In this document: positions 1-11,762 of the stretch, piece after piece
Layout of the letters: every line of letters starts with the position of its first letter
Numbering within the stretch: the stretch's first letter is position 1
DNA from: Effrenium voratum
Lineage: Eukaryota > Sar > Dinophyceae > Suessiales > Symbiodiniaceae
Direction: 5' to 3'
DNA: 64,000 bases
Assembly (NCBI GenBank): GCA_963377175.1
Contig: CAUJNA010000536.1
Location: 18,501-82,500, forward strand
The notes under the pieces: generated by a model
Seen by the model: only the letters and a program-made list of their open reading frames with translations
What the model was told of the DNA's origin: nothing
Databases searched by the model: none
Translations under genes and position numbers: made by a program

Positions 1-997
1 CTCTGGTTCGTGGTCAAGGACAGCTGCGTCGAGAGGCTCTTCGTGTGCACCAGCGCCTCTTCGTTGATCATGATGAGCTCGCACTGGCGCGCCCCGCCGT
101 CTCGCTCCAGGAAGACACGCGCGCTCTGATTGCCCAGCAGCCGCAGCTCCGGACCGCTGTCGGACGCCGCGCTGTTGTTGAACACTTGCACCTTGCTCCA
201 GCCCGCCCAGTTCTTCGTCAGAAGAGATCGTCCGAGAAGTCGGAGGTGTTGGTCACGGTGAGCGTGTTGGACGCGAAGAGCTGCGGCGCGGAGACCGTGC
301 CCGAGCTTGTCACGTCGCCGCACACCACGCTGCCCGTCGACACTCCGCCGCTCGTCGCAGTCCAGCGGGCCCGCGGAGGCCGCCCCGGTGATGGTCAGCG
401 TGGCGCCCGTGAGCGCCCCGGTGGCTGCGAAGCTCGCCGCCGTCGCTGCGCCGGAGGCCGTCAAGGTGCCCGTGGACACGTCGCCGACCGTGGTGAAGTT
501 CCCGGCGTTAGCCGTGTTGTTGATGGTGAGTGTGCTGCCGGTGATTTCGGTGGCCGAGGTCAGCAGGCCCACGCTGGCCGCCCCGGTGATGCTCAGCGAG
601 CTGCCCGACACGGCGCCGGTGGACGTCAGCGTGGCTCCGGACAGTTGCTGTGAGCGCTGCGCAGGAGACTGCGCCCGAGGCGTCCACGCCCGTCGTGAAC
701 ACGTCCGTGCAGTTCACGTCGTTGCACAGCAGCTGGTCGCAGCCCACGTTGCCCTGCGCGGTGAGCCCGTCCAGAGTGGCCGAGCCCGTGAGGGCCAGCG
801 AGTCGGCCAGCAGGTCCGTCACGGAGACCGACTCTCCCTCGAAGGCGCTGGCCCTGATCTGCAGGCTGTGCAGGTCCAGCGTGCCCGCCGACTGCTGCGC
901 CAGCCCGGGGAATCGACCCGCCGAAGGCGCCGAAGTGCAGCTTCGCGACTCCGCCCGGCGGCGCCGAGAAGTCCAGGCGCGCCGTGCTCCAGACTCC
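1..997 (-). CDS. repetitive Thr/Gly/Ala-rich protein, 3' part, frameshifted
   Basis: Minus-strand GC-rich coding block that continues past the left edge. From its 5' end (997, after a CAG acceptor) it reads GVWSTARLDFSAPPGG, then many short repeats of the type TGALTGATLTITGAASAG and SGSSLSITGAASVGLLTS, and finally a non-repetitive part with WAGWSKVQVFNNSAASDS and ARQCELIMINEEALVHTK. Such T-x-G-x-L-x-I repeats occur in beta-solenoid or fibre-like proteins; no enzyme motif is visible. The frame shifts by one base near 915, 645, 360 and 220, each time keeping protein-like sequence on both sides, so the gene is either a decaying copy or the assembly has indels. Function unknown; coding on this strand is fairly sure. 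Confidence 0.6.
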
Positions 998-1031
998 CTG
1001 CGCGGCGGTGCCGAGGCAGTGCTACTTTCAG

Positions 1032-1334
1032 CAATCCCGGTAAAAAGAGCTGCGGCCGCCTCGGACTTGCATTGTTTTTTTGGCAGGGCTTCTTAAAAGA
1101 TACATTTTGCCCATGTGAAACATGGCTTTTCCACCGAAATAAAGGGAAACCACCATGTACAAGGCAATGTTCAGGTGTATAATGTAAGGATCCCTGTTTG
1201 GGTGGTCTTGTTTGGGTTCAAGCTAGGAGCAGTGCAACATGCCTTAACAATCCCGGTAAAAAGAACTGCGGCCGCCTCGGACTTGCATTGTTCTTTTGGG
1301 GTTCAAGCTAGGAGCAGTGCAACATGCCTTAACC
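1032..1334. repeat. 84-bp tandem duplication
   Basis: A unit starting GGGTTCAAGCTAGGAGCAG occurs at 1214 and again at 1298, exactly 84 bases apart. The inner part, with GCGGCCGCCTCGGACTTGC, is also present as an extra partial copy at 1032-1082. It lies just upstream of the minus-strand exon. Confidence 0.8.
1083..1200 (+). repeat. dispersed 118-bp repeat, copy 1
   Basis: About 118 bases, from CAGGGCTTCTTAAAAGATAC to AAGGATCCCTGTTTG, recur with few changes at 44737-44855 in the same orientation. No coding sense; an interspersed element. Confidence 0.8.
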
Positions 1335-1439
1335 ATTCTGGCCAGGTTGGGATAATTTTGGAGGTGGCCGCTGGAAGAGGCGCTTCCCCCACTGCCGTGA
1401 GGACACCGTTGAAGCCTGGATGATGCAGTGGAGATTCCG

Positions 1440-1746
1440 ATAGTACATCTCCGCGGCGCTCCAAGGCCGATGCTGGCCTCGTACGCCACGAACGCCGTGC
1501 TCTTGCCAGCGAGACCACGCTCCAGAGCGCCCTCGACGGACGGCGCGCCGCACTTGCCGAGGACGACCTGGTCGAACAGCTGGCGGCCGCGTCCAAGCGC
1601 GTCTTCGACGCAAAATTCACGCCCAACGCCGTGCGCCAGCGGCTGCTGGCCTTGGTGGGGCAGTCGCGCGGCGGCGACAGCAATGCTCCTGCAAACTTTG
1701 CGCGTGTCCGCAATTTATGCGTTTTTTGCAATAAGAACCCCGACTA
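1440..1746 (+). CDS. exon-like GC-rich block, strand uncertain
   Basis: The plus frame from about 1440 reads ALASETTLQSALDGRRAA and LVEQLAAASKRVFDAKF, then LVGQSRGGDSNAPANFARV, and stops at TAG 1744-1746. Third positions are nearly all G or C, as in the sure exons here. The opposite strand also gives plausible protein (GLAGKSTAFVAYEASIGLG), so strand and frame are not settled. No family recognised. Confidence 0.4.
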
Positions 1747-4130
1747 GTGTGCGGTGGCGTAGGACCTCCTTGCTTTTGCCTTTGGGTGATGGCCGCTTTG
1801 TCGGTGCTTTGTGACGGCATGTGGGAAGACGCCGCCTGAGCGCTATGCTGTGTACCTGGCCTTCGGCGCCGCGCGCCCGGACTTTGGCCCCAGAAGTAGG
1901 GTGTTTTGAACATCCGATGGAGCCATTGCCGGAGATCTCCAGCAAATTTGTTTGCCCGTCGCTTCTTGGAAGATTCTTGTAGCGTGTGATTCTCGGTTTA
2001 ATCGACCGGCGAACATGCTGAAGACGGCGCGGGAAAAATATGGCCACGGGTCGCAAGCAAAACGATCTTTGCTAGCATTGCACGCGCGCACCAATATCTT
2101 GGCAATTGGTTTTGGGGCATTGTTTCAACAAAATTCAAGTGCTCTATAAACAGGCTCCGCCTGGGATGCAGAAGACGTAAGTTGAACACGCTTGTTGACT
2201 CATCTGCATTTTGGGCCACTGAGCAACGCAGAGAAAAAATGAACAGGCTAACTTAACAGGCTGCAACCCGGGCCGGTGGCGGCCGCACTGAAAGTACGCA
2301 ATTGGACCCTTTGTTCTGTTGTCCACGCAAAAAATAGATTTGACAGTCAAAAGAAAACCATTTTTTTGCGCTTGCGGCCGATGCGTAGGAGACAAAAAGA
2401 TTTGAACAGTTTGCTTGGAAAGTGTTTCGAGAAAGTGATGTGGTCACACAGCAAGCCAAAGGTTGTTGTTGTTTTTTTTTTTTTTTCGATCACAGACCTT
2501 GATGAAGAACAACTTTTCTGCTTTCTGTCCCAAAAACAATTCGTATGAACATGCCTTGTTGTTTTTTTGCTGCTGATGGATGGCAACTTGTTTTCTATTT
2601 TGGGTGACATTCAGCAGTTTTGTTGCAACAACAGCTGGTACGGCGGGCTTCGCTGCGTCGTCGCCTTCTTTACGGGCTTATCGGTGTACTTTCTGTTGGT
2701 GGATTCTGTGCTGTGCTTATCCTGAAGCAAATGCAAACTCACGCGCTGGTAAGCTTGCTGCCTGCTGAGGTTGGCTCAGCTGACGACCGTGTAGCGGCTT
2801 TATGTCAGGGTCCGCCTTTTGGTTTATTCGCTTCTGTCACTTACGCGCGTTTTGAGTGTTGTGAATGAACATTGGACATTTCAGTATGCGTTTGCATGCA
2901 GTCTTTGCCTGGATAACGTGTAGTAACTGCACAAGGTCCCTTTTCTGCAGTTCATACAACCTTCAATTTGGACCTCTTGCGTGCTTGGTTGCTGACGGCG
3001 TTTTGGTTTTGTGTGCCGCTGGGGGCTGTGAACTTGTTTGTTTTTATTTGAAATGTACATTGCAACCGTCTTCACACAGTAGCTGCAAAGTTAAAAGAAA
3101 GGACCGTTCCTGTCTTCGCTTTCTCACTGGTGGCTGGCGTCTGAATTAATTTCCTTTGGCAGGTGCATGTTGGCGTCGAACCAATGACAATTGCACTGAT
3201 GACAATGCTAGGTAAGAGCTTGGTGCAGGCGCGTAGAAATCTCAGCTTATCGGACCGGTTCGTTTTGCATTGTGCCCTGTCAGGTTTGGCGAACTGCTGC
3301 CGATTTGCTGTTCCGTGTTTTTCCTGGGTTGCCCTTCATTCCTGGTGCCGGCTTGCAGACGGCGGACTTTTGTTTACTGAACCCATTCAGGCAAACATGT
3401 ACCGAAACTCCAGAACAGTTCGGAATTGAACAGTTTGTGTCCCTGCCGCTCCGCTTACATGTTTTTTTGCTAGGCTGGGATTGACGACGAGACACCGATT
3501 GTTGTGTCGTCGGAGCGAGTTTTTGCTTCACCTGTTCGCATAATTTCAATTGGGGCGATGTGGCAAACTCAAGACTTTGGCACGGGAATTCGATGTGATT
3601 TGTCAGCCTGGGTTCGAGAAGAAGAAATCAAAACACATGACAAAGGCCTGCTCTGTTCCAAATCATTTGTTGAATATGATTGTTTTCAAAGGACGCGTTG
3701 TCATTGTTTCGCATGATCTCGTTCCGCAGCTGCGTATTTTCGCATTTCAATGTATAGACGAGGGGAGTGAACGGGCTCGGCGACAGTTGTGGCAAAACTT
3801 TCAGACTCTTGCTTTTCACGATGCGACATACCGGCGTGCAAATGCGCTGCGATTTAGTCCTTCAGATCCATGGACATCGGTGCAACTGGGATGTTTGCAT
3901 TGTCTTCAATTATGGCGTCTCGGGATTGCAGCCGTTTAGCATTGTTCATCAATCACAACATGTTCAGCCCAACTGCCAACCGCCCCCAAACCACATTGTG
4001 AGGTGATTCACTTGCCCAAATTGTTGCACTCGAACGAGCCAGGAAAACCGGGCAAGGCAAGGAAACCAAGCCAAACGAGCTGGCCTTTGCTCTTTCCCGA
4101 ACCCCGGACACGGGCAACTTTTGGATCGAT
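1747..4130. other. gene-poor stretch before the first channel gene
   Basis: AT-richer sequence with no convincing exon. A reading frame at 2620-2868 has one hydrophobic segment (LLYGLIGVLSVGGFCAVLI) but neither codon bias nor a family match, so it is not called. A T-run lies at 2467-2487. Probably intergenic or 5' non-coding sequence of the channel gene. Confidence 0.5.
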
Positions 4131-4153
4131 TAGAGCTTGGCTGAGAACCGAAT

Positions 4154-6750
4154 CATGCAATTTGGACCTGCCGAGACCTTTGAGGAGCTTCTTCGGAAGA
4201 TTGGCACCGGTCTGCAGGAGGTGAATGAGCACGTGCAGCTCGCTTGCCCGAAGCGAATTGACCTTGTAACCTTTTGGATTTCCCATGTTGGTCCATTTTT
4301 AGGTAAAGGTCCCAAGAGGTGAACCTTGTATTTGCAGCTCCTTTGGGCAAGTGAGGCAGAAACTGCAAGAGTATGGCAAGGATCCAGCGCGACTCTCGCG
4401 CACCTTCTCGAAGGCATCGTTGACGCATCTGCCTTCCCAGTCGTTGCCGCCGACAGAGGAGCTGCATGCCGAGCGCAAGGTGAACTTTCACTTGCGCTCC
4501 ACGGTGTCTACAGTGTCAGAAGAAGATGAGGGTCCGGTCGTCCGGAAGAAGCGGCCCTCCTTCTTGCAAGACTTGAAGGAGCACGCAATAACGTCCACCA
4601 AGACCCTTGCACAGATGTCTCGGCAAGTCTCCCAGCACTATGTGCCCCGGGATCCCTGGACTGAGCATGCGGAGAAAGGCAAGAACAACGACTTCCAGGA
4701 CTTCTTGGAAAATTGCGTGGAGAGATACGCGCTCAGGCGGGACACTTCTCAAGGACGTCAATCCATAGAAGAAAGCTGCTTCGAAAGCGAAGAGGCCAAG
4801 TGTTCATGCCGAAGCAGGTGCTGCTGCAACAAGAGGGCGATGATCCATCCGCAATCGAGGAGGAGGTTAATCTGGGACAGCATCAGCGTCATTATGATTA
4901 GCTTGGACATGATCATGCTGCCAATGATCTACGGCATGAATATGGAAGACATGGCGGAGATGTTAGTTCTGGAATGGATTTGCACGATCTTTTGGTCCGT
5001 GGACATGGCTATCACATTTATGACGGGATACATTCGGGGTCCAGACGTCATCATGAACCCGCAGAAGGTTGCCTGCAACTATCTGCGGACTTGGTTTATT
5101 ATCGACTTTACGATTGTGGGCTCCGAGTGGGCATCTCGCATCACAGAGTTCGTCAACGGCCTCAATGCCTTCCGCGCTGCCCGCGCCGTGCGCGTGCTGC
5201 GCGTGGTGCGCGTGGTACGCCTGATCCGCCTGGCGCGCTTCGTGAAGACCTTGCACAAGTTCACGGAGATGACTGGCTCACTGCGCCTGCTCATCCTGTT
5301 CAATGTCGCCAAGCTGACGGCGCTCCTGCTGCTCGCGGTGCACATCTTCAGCTGTGGCTGGCACTTTGTAGGCTTCTACACGCCTGGAGGCTGGGTGGAG
5401 AAGGAGAACTTCTTGGATCAGTCCGTGCTGGTGAGGTACATTGCGGCGGTTCGCTGGACGTTGGCGCAGCTGAACGGTAGAACCGATCGACAGGATCGGA
5501 CGTTCGTGGAGATGTCGTATGTGGCTTTTGCCGCGTGCTTTACACTGATCTTCATGTCCATCTTCGTGTCAAGCCTCACCTCGCGAATGCTTCAGCTGCA
5601 ACAGCTCATGGACAAGGAGTCAGGTTACAAGCGGCTCTTGCAGAGATACAACGAGGTGCACAACTTATCATGGACAACGGTTTACCTGGCAAGGCGCCAC
5701 ATTGAGGACCGCACCAATTTGGAGAGCGACATGAACTTGGAGAAGGAGCTGTTGCGTCTCTTGCCGCTGCAGACCCAGGCGGATTTGCTGTCAGAGGTGC
5801 GCTTTCCTTTGCTTGTGCATCACCCGCTCTTCCGCCTTCTTCGCGGCGAATTCTACTCGGCGATGCGCAACGTGCTGATTACCGCTGTGAAGCAGGAGCC
5901 CACCCGGCACATGGAGACAATCTTTGCCAAGGGCAGCGTGTGCCACCAGATGTATTTTGTGGATGGTCGGAAGCTGGTCTACAGCAAGGACACTGGCCTC
6001 AAAAACTGGCTGGCCATTTGTGGTTTGGACTTCGAGCTGCAAACTCGCTCTGCTGCAAACCGCATGCGGAATCTGCTACGGGGTCACAGGGCATTGCAGG
6101 CCCAAGAGGGGATTCTCAGCACCTACGAGCTTTCAGAGGGCACCTACCTTTGCGAGGCGAGCTTGTGGGTGGACAAGTGGCACAACCAGGGCGACTTTGT
6201 GTCCTTGGCCCACAGCAAACTGGTCGCCATCAACAGTGACGCCTTTGCAGAGGCCGTGGCCAAGCACGAAGACACCTTGAAGCTGGTGAGCCTCTATGCG
6301 CGGAACTATGTGGAGATGCTGAGGGCCTTGGCGGATGCGAACCAGGTGCGTAGCGACCTCCTGGATAGCGATCTCTTCACTATGCTCGGGGTAGAGAAGC
6401 CAGAGAGCCGGCCCGAGAGGGCGGGCTCCATTGACAGCTCGCAACGCCTGAGTTGGGCACGGACCAGCTTGGTGAACGTGCTGAAGGGATCGGCGCCATT
6501 CCTTCGTGGTGCCTCTGGGTCTTCTGACTCGGAGTTTGGGCAAGTCATATCCTTTACTTCGAGCTCGAAGTCATCCTTGGACTTGGGCCCTGCGCACGAC
6601 TTTCAGGCGCGACCAAGCCGTATGACAACAATACTGTCGGAAGACATGGAAGACTACAGGAGGGCTGACAAGGAGGACGGCAAGCCCAGCTCAGCCGGAG
6701 GTCTGGGCACGGAGGTGTGCTTGGAGGAGCCTTGGAGGGTATCGCTGTGA
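4154..6750 (+). CDS. voltage-gated cation channel, EAG/CNG-like, unusual pore
   Basis: A nearly intronless gene. ATG at 4154 opens MQFGPAETFEELLRKIGTG; reading continues to about 4265, then a very short GT-AG intron (4266-4302, 37 bases, or an alternative acceptor at 4337) joins a frame open to TGA at 6748-6750, about 840 residues. Visible parts: S1 (IWDSISVIMISLDMIMLPMI), S2 (EWICTIFWSVDMAITFMTG), S3 (WFIIDFTIVG), an Arg-rich S4 (RAARAVRVLRVVRVVRLIRL), S5 (LTALLLLAVHIFSCGWHFVG), pore (VRWTLAQLNGRTDRQ) and S6 (FAACFTLIFMSIFVSSL). A C-linker follows (LRLLPLQTQADLLSEV), then a cyclic-nucleotide-binding-like fold whose phosphate cassette is degenerate (LCEASLWVDKWHNQGDFV). The filter has no GYG or GFG, so K+ selectivity is doubtful. 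The exact 5' end is the weakest point. Confidence 0.9.
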
Positions 6751-6784
6751 GAAATCAACCGATTTCCTTTGCCTTAAGGACATC

Positions 6785-6825
6785 AAGCGGTTTGTGGCTC
6801 CACGTGGTGACCCGACAAACCGCTT
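6785..6825 (+). other. inverted repeat after the channel stop codon
   Basis: Arms AAGCGGTTTGT (6785-6795) and ACAAACCGCTT (6815-6825) pair perfectly over 11 bp with a 19-base loop, starting 35 bases after the TGA. It would fold as a stem-loop in the 3' untranslated RNA; a role in RNA end formation or stability is only a guess. Confidence 0.5.
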
Positions 6826-7000
6826 TGCATGTGTGAAGTTGCATACGTTGTACAAAGGTTCCGGGTTTGACACATCCTTCGGGCCAGCGCGACCCATTGT
6901 GTCAGATTGTGGAAGCTGGCTGCAAAGAGACAGCAGGCATTTGGCCAGCTAAGCTAGTCAAAATGTTTGTAAGAAGCTAATGAGAGCCCCCATGGCGGCC

Positions 7001-7129
<129 letters not shown>

Positions 7130-10100
7130 CATAAAGTAGTCAAACACGTCCAAGAACCCAAAAACATATATTCCTGGGGTTGGCAAATCTAGGATCCACC
7201 GCTGGTTTCTCAACGCCGTAGGCCGCCGCTTGGGCGCGCTTGTAGAGAGTCCACCACGCCGCTTCACAGAGTGAGCCGCGTGCTGCTGCATGAATGAAGA
7301 TGCTTTGCGCCAAAGTCTGCAATCCCACTCTTGCATCATGCCATGCGCGCGCGTGTGTGTGTGTGTGTGGTTCCGTTCGGACATTGCTGGATTTCAACCA
7401 TACTCTTGATGGCATATATGTGTATATATGTAATGTATTTATCTACGCCCCCCTCCAACACCTACATGTTAAAGTCCTACCAACATCCACTCGTTTGCTG
7501 TTTTTTTGTGTCATACTGCCCAATGTAACAAAGCTTGAAAGGCAAAGGCTAAGCAATTATTTGCTAAATCTGCAGTCTTTGCATTTGAACACCTGTATAT
7601 TCTATGTCTTGCATTCGATAGACGGTTAAGTTTAGAAAAGAACTGCTAAGCAAGCATCTGTTAAATCTGCAGTCTTTTTGTTTTGTATTCGAAACTTCTT
7701 CATCCTAAACCTTTTTATTCTGTACTGTAGTGCTCGCGGTCATGTGCAACCCGACAACTACTTGAGCAGCAGGCTTTAAGCAAATCTGTGGTCGCGGTTG
7801 GGGCCCTTGTGGCCTGGGAAGCCTTTGAAGCACCCATCCTTGAGACTGACCAAGGAGTCCCCAGCCCCCCTTTTCCCCCTCCAGTTAACCATGTTAAACC
7901 TGCGTCTTAAAACTTCTTAAGACTTGTTGCAACATGTTTTACAGGATGTTGCGCAACAGATTGTTCCCACCTTGTCCCAAAAACCGAAGAACTTTCAACG
8001 CATGGAACCAATAAACCAGTTCTCTACAGCCGGTGACATGCCCAATGACAAACTTGGAACTCGCCATGTTTTGCAGGCTGAATGCTATGCTGGGCTTCTG
8101 AAGTGTCGCCACTTGTGTTGAATCACTTTTGAGTAAGGCCCTGAACTTCTACATATGGCAGTGGCTGTCAAAACCGTTTTGGGATCCCATTTTGGTTGGT
8201 AGGTGAATTCACCACCCATTTTAGAACCTGTTTTAGTGGGATTGGAATGTTCACTGGGGGTACGGGCATGTTGAACACAAACATGACAAGAGCTGTTAAC
8301 AACGTTGCCTGGACAACAATATAAGCTTGCATCCACTTGCTGGTGCTGGTGCTAGTTTAGTTTGGATTTCACTGCAACATTGGAATTGCAGTATTGTGGC
8401 AGCACCTTAGCCATATGTGCGTACTAAGGGGACGAAGCCGGCTGAATCAGCAGTGTGAGTTTTGATAAAACTTCTGAGCTGCAGCACGGATGCAAAACGA
8501 TCATTTGCTCGTATGTCTTCATGGCATGTACTAGCATTTCTTGGATGCAAGTATGGTATACCTTGCTTGCAGCTGTAATTTGCTTGGGTATGTTTGTCGA
8601 GTGGAAGCCTTGAACTAAAAGATACTCTGTTCTTATAATTCCGAATTCACTGAATGATTTCCGAGTTGCACACAAGATCACATTCGACAACCATGTTCCA
8701 TCTGCTACATGATGTGTAAAATGACATGCTCGAGCAAGCCCTGACTTCAAGTTTTTTGTTTGTTTGGGATACATTTTAATCCATGCACGCACACATATGC
8801 ATATATATATATAGCTATGCACATTGGTGTCCGCACCAAAGGTGTTTCATGGCAGGGTGACAAGCATTGCTCGTGCGAGCTTCAGGTTCTCTTGCAACAG
8901 ACGACATGCGGACGCACGATGGCTTCTGCAGCATTGGTTCAATCGGATTGTCTATTCACCATGATGCTGCCCGCAGTTGGCTGCCCAGCACGAGACAGGT
9001 ATTCTGCAGCCCCTCTTGATGGTTTTATGACTTCTGAGAGTTTTTGTTTTTTCTCTCAGAGACCAGCCACCGGAAATCTAAGGAATCTAGATGAATACTT
9101 CTGACACAGGGTCGTCCGGTCGCCTCGTCATTCGTTGCGTCAATCCGATCCAAGATCCGACTGAGGCAAGGCCATGTGCTGTGCCTTTGGCACACAGGCT
9201 GGGGCTTGGGCTTGGGGTTCAACTCCCTGGTTACTCCACGAGAAAAAAAGACACCTCTTGTTGAAACCACCTCCTAGTTTTTGAATCATTTGTTGCTCCA
9301 CCCTTGCTCCCGTGTTTGGTGGTACCTCCAACAATCCTACGTGAGCAAGGGTCAACATTTGCTGACATCTGTAGTGAAAGGGAGACCGCGATCCATGTCA
9401 CTCACCAAAATACCATTTGGACATGTCCTAAGAAGTCCAAACAGATGGTAGTTGCAAAGTCACAGGGTAAAGTCCTCAAAAATCGGAGTCGTAAAAGACA
9501 TTTGCAAAGTCCAAAAGCGAGCCAATGTCCTGGGGCCAATGACTTCTAGATCTTCTCGGTGGCCCAGGACCGTCCGAAGGCTCCGAATGAAGTTGCACAG
9601 TGGTTTTCTCACATGGTCATATGCCATATCCTGTAGGAAGGAAAAGGCACAAGCTTGGCCAAGCAATAGATCCAAACTCAGGCAACTGTGTTGCACATCT
9701 TTCATTGCACAAGGGTATGGCTGCCACTTGTGCTTGATTGATGGATGCCCTGTTGGCATCCACTTGTGCTTGATTGATGGAGAATGCAAGCCTGCTTCAA
9801 GGATGGGGTTCAGTATGTGCTACGTTGGTTGCTTTCCACGCATATCCGCGCCTAAGATTGCCGACAGACGCCTCGCAGGCCAGCAGAGCGGGGTCGCTCG
9901 CCACTTCATGAGGCCAGCAGGCTGCGACTGAGGCTGACGCCTGATCGAAGCATCTCAGGTGCCATGGAGAGCGGCTGGAGTTGGTGTGGCTGCAGGCGAG
10001 CCATCGAGCGCTGTTTCGGAGGTCCGCAGTTTGTGGCACCCGCCTGACCTAGGTGCCTTCCTGCGCGGCAACTTCTGCAACCCTGCGGGGCACCCATGAC

Positions 10101-10450
10101 TTGCATAGTGGTTGCTTGTGACAGGGCGACTGAAGGCAAGCAACTTGCCCACATCGCAGACATTCTGTGTTGCTTATTGGTTGTCAGCTTGCTTGCTTCG
10201 TCGGGGTTGGATCAATGCGACGATGCGACTTGATGCGACAGAAGGTTTACACGCGAGGTAGTCCACACCGATTTCAGATGAAACAGCATGTCAGCCAGCC
10301 AGCCGTTTTCTCACTTGATTCTTGAAAAAAACACTGCTCACTTGACTATTAAGCAATCTCTGAACCATGTTGATGCACTTCCATGTGTAGCCTAAGAGCA
10401 TTCACATACCGTCAGCCCGAATTTCGTTTGTTTTTCTTTGCCTATCGCCG
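7130..10450. other. 3.3 kb without a recognisable gene
   Basis: No exon meets the codon bias or splice pattern of the neighbouring genes. Contents: a short GT run at 7355-7371; an imperfect duplication ending TAAATCTGCAGTCTTT at 7539-7572 and 7645-7678; an AT run near 8798; a 22-base direct repeat beginning CCACTTGTGCTTGATTGATG at 9724 and 9759; and one dispersed-element copy at 8150-8260. Confidence 0.5.
8150..8260 (+). repeat. intron-type element, family E
   Basis: Shares TGTCAAAACCGTTTTGGGAT, the motif CACCCATTTTAGAACC and TGTTTTAGTGGGATTGG with copies at 34490-34580 and, inverted, 36773-36895. The TGG(G)TCAAAACC end resembles family A. Here it is outside any recognised gene. Confidence 0.6.
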
Positions 10451-10568
10451 CCTGTGGCCTATGAAGCTCGGCTCTGAAGGCCGGGGGCTGAGCGGCTGGA
10501 GATCGGTCGCTCGCGTTCGCTTCGGACGGACATCGGCCGTGCCAGGAGCGCGGCCTCGAGGGGATTGA
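10450..10568 (+). CDS. possible orphan exon
   Basis: A GC-rich island reading RLWPMKLGSEGRGLSGW and VARVRFGRTSAVPGARPRGD on the plus strand, with its own stop. The other strand is also open. It stands out from its AT-rich surroundings the way exons do here, but nothing identifies a protein or the strand. Confidence 0.2.
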
Positions 10569-10612
10569 AGGATGGCCGGGGTCTTGGCCGAGTTTTTCAG
10601 GGATGGATCCCA

Positions 10613-10722
10613 TGTATGGGTCAAAATTGAACCACCAGGAATTGGACCACAGGTTTTAGTCATTGTTTCCATTTACCAGGGTGCCATTGTGGGGTGACCC
10701 TATTTTTGACAACCACAGCCAT
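10613..10722 (+). repeat. intron-type element, family A, copy 1
   Basis: Begins TATGGGTCAAAATTGAACCA and ends TTTTTGACAACCACAGCC, with the inner motif TTTCCATTTACCAGGG. Related copies at 16487, 29062 and 56542 have the same ends, which form an inverted repeat (GGGTCAAAA / TTTTGACCC). Confidence 0.75.
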
Positions 10723-11184
10723 GTGAGTTCTGTTTTGTGAGACTGAGAAGCAGTGATGTTCGCCACTCGTCATTTCTCCAGCTCATTGATTTGGGCATGG
10801 GGATTTACCCCATGAAATTGTACAAGACCCGAGGAAAACCAACCTGGGCCGGTACAGCTTGGGAGGCTACCTGAAAGGGACATCACTCGGGGGTGAAACC
10901 CTTCTGAAAACAGCAACCTTTTTTGGGGGTTCACCGTTTTGACCGGGGAGCTCACCAAAAATAACAGGATGTCAGGATATGAGGTTTAGTGCCACGGAGG
11001 GGGCAGGGAGGTTTTGGGAGGGACATCAGCGGGGTGGAGGGGGACGGCGTGTCCACAAGAACCCAGGAGACTCACCAATGCCCTTGCGGGAACCCGTACT
11101 TTTCACCTTTTATTATTATTATTAGGATTTTTTTTCTTCTTCTTCTATTTTGTTTTCTTCGCCTGAAGGGGTCGGTTGTGCAGA

Positions 11185-11290
11185 TGCTTCAGGTGGCCAG
11201 GGCGAAGGCAAAGGCGAAGACCTCAGCGAGCAACGGCGCCCGAGTGCGCACAGCGAAGCCGAGAACATCGGCTCTGGAGGCGGGGTGCAA
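11185..11290 (+). CDS. possible low-complexity exon
   Basis: A GC-rich patch reading either VARAKAKAKTSASNGARV or GASGGQGEGKGEDLSEQRRP, directly before a truncated family C element. Low complexity and ambiguous frame; listed only as a candidate. Confidence 0.2.
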
Positions 11291-11304
11291 TGTGTGTGTG
11301 CATA

Positions 11305-11350
11305 GGTGTCCTTTTTGGTTGGTTTGCTTAAAACGCAGAGGGCCCTGGTT

Positions 11351-11392
<42 letters not shown>

Positions 11393-11395
11393 AGT
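11305..11395 (+). repeat. 5' half of a family C element running into a GT array
   Basis: ATAGGTGTCCTTTTTGGTTG and AGAGGGCCCTGGTTTA match the left half of the intact element at 52688-52801; the right half is replaced by about 37 bases of GT repeat (11353-11389). It looks like a truncated or slipped copy. Confidence 0.65.
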
Positions 11396-11762
11396 GTACT
11401 CCCTTCACTTTGGTTGAATATTGAAGGGAACATAGGGAGCCGCTTACCTTCACTTTGGTTGTTTCTGAGCAGCTCGTAATTCTCATCCCCCCTGTGTTTT
11501 TTGTGTACGGAGGGGTCCCAAGTCGGGCCTTCTTAGAAGTGACGATATAAACGAGCCAAACGAGCCAACTGAGCAACGCATCGGGAATACCGGTGGCTGA
11601 GGAAGTGTGTTAGCTTGAGGCTGTGCTTTGTGACACTTATGCAGCCCAACAATACCTTGCTTTGCTAAACTGCAAGCACAAAAACTACCAAGAACGCAAG
11701 ACCTCAAAAGCCAGCACCTGGCCCAACAAGACAAGAACAACTGCAGTGGCGGCAGGCTGGCG

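Noticed and set aside
2620..2868. Small membrane protein
   Set aside because: One hydrophobic stretch in an AT-rich frame without codon bias or splice support.
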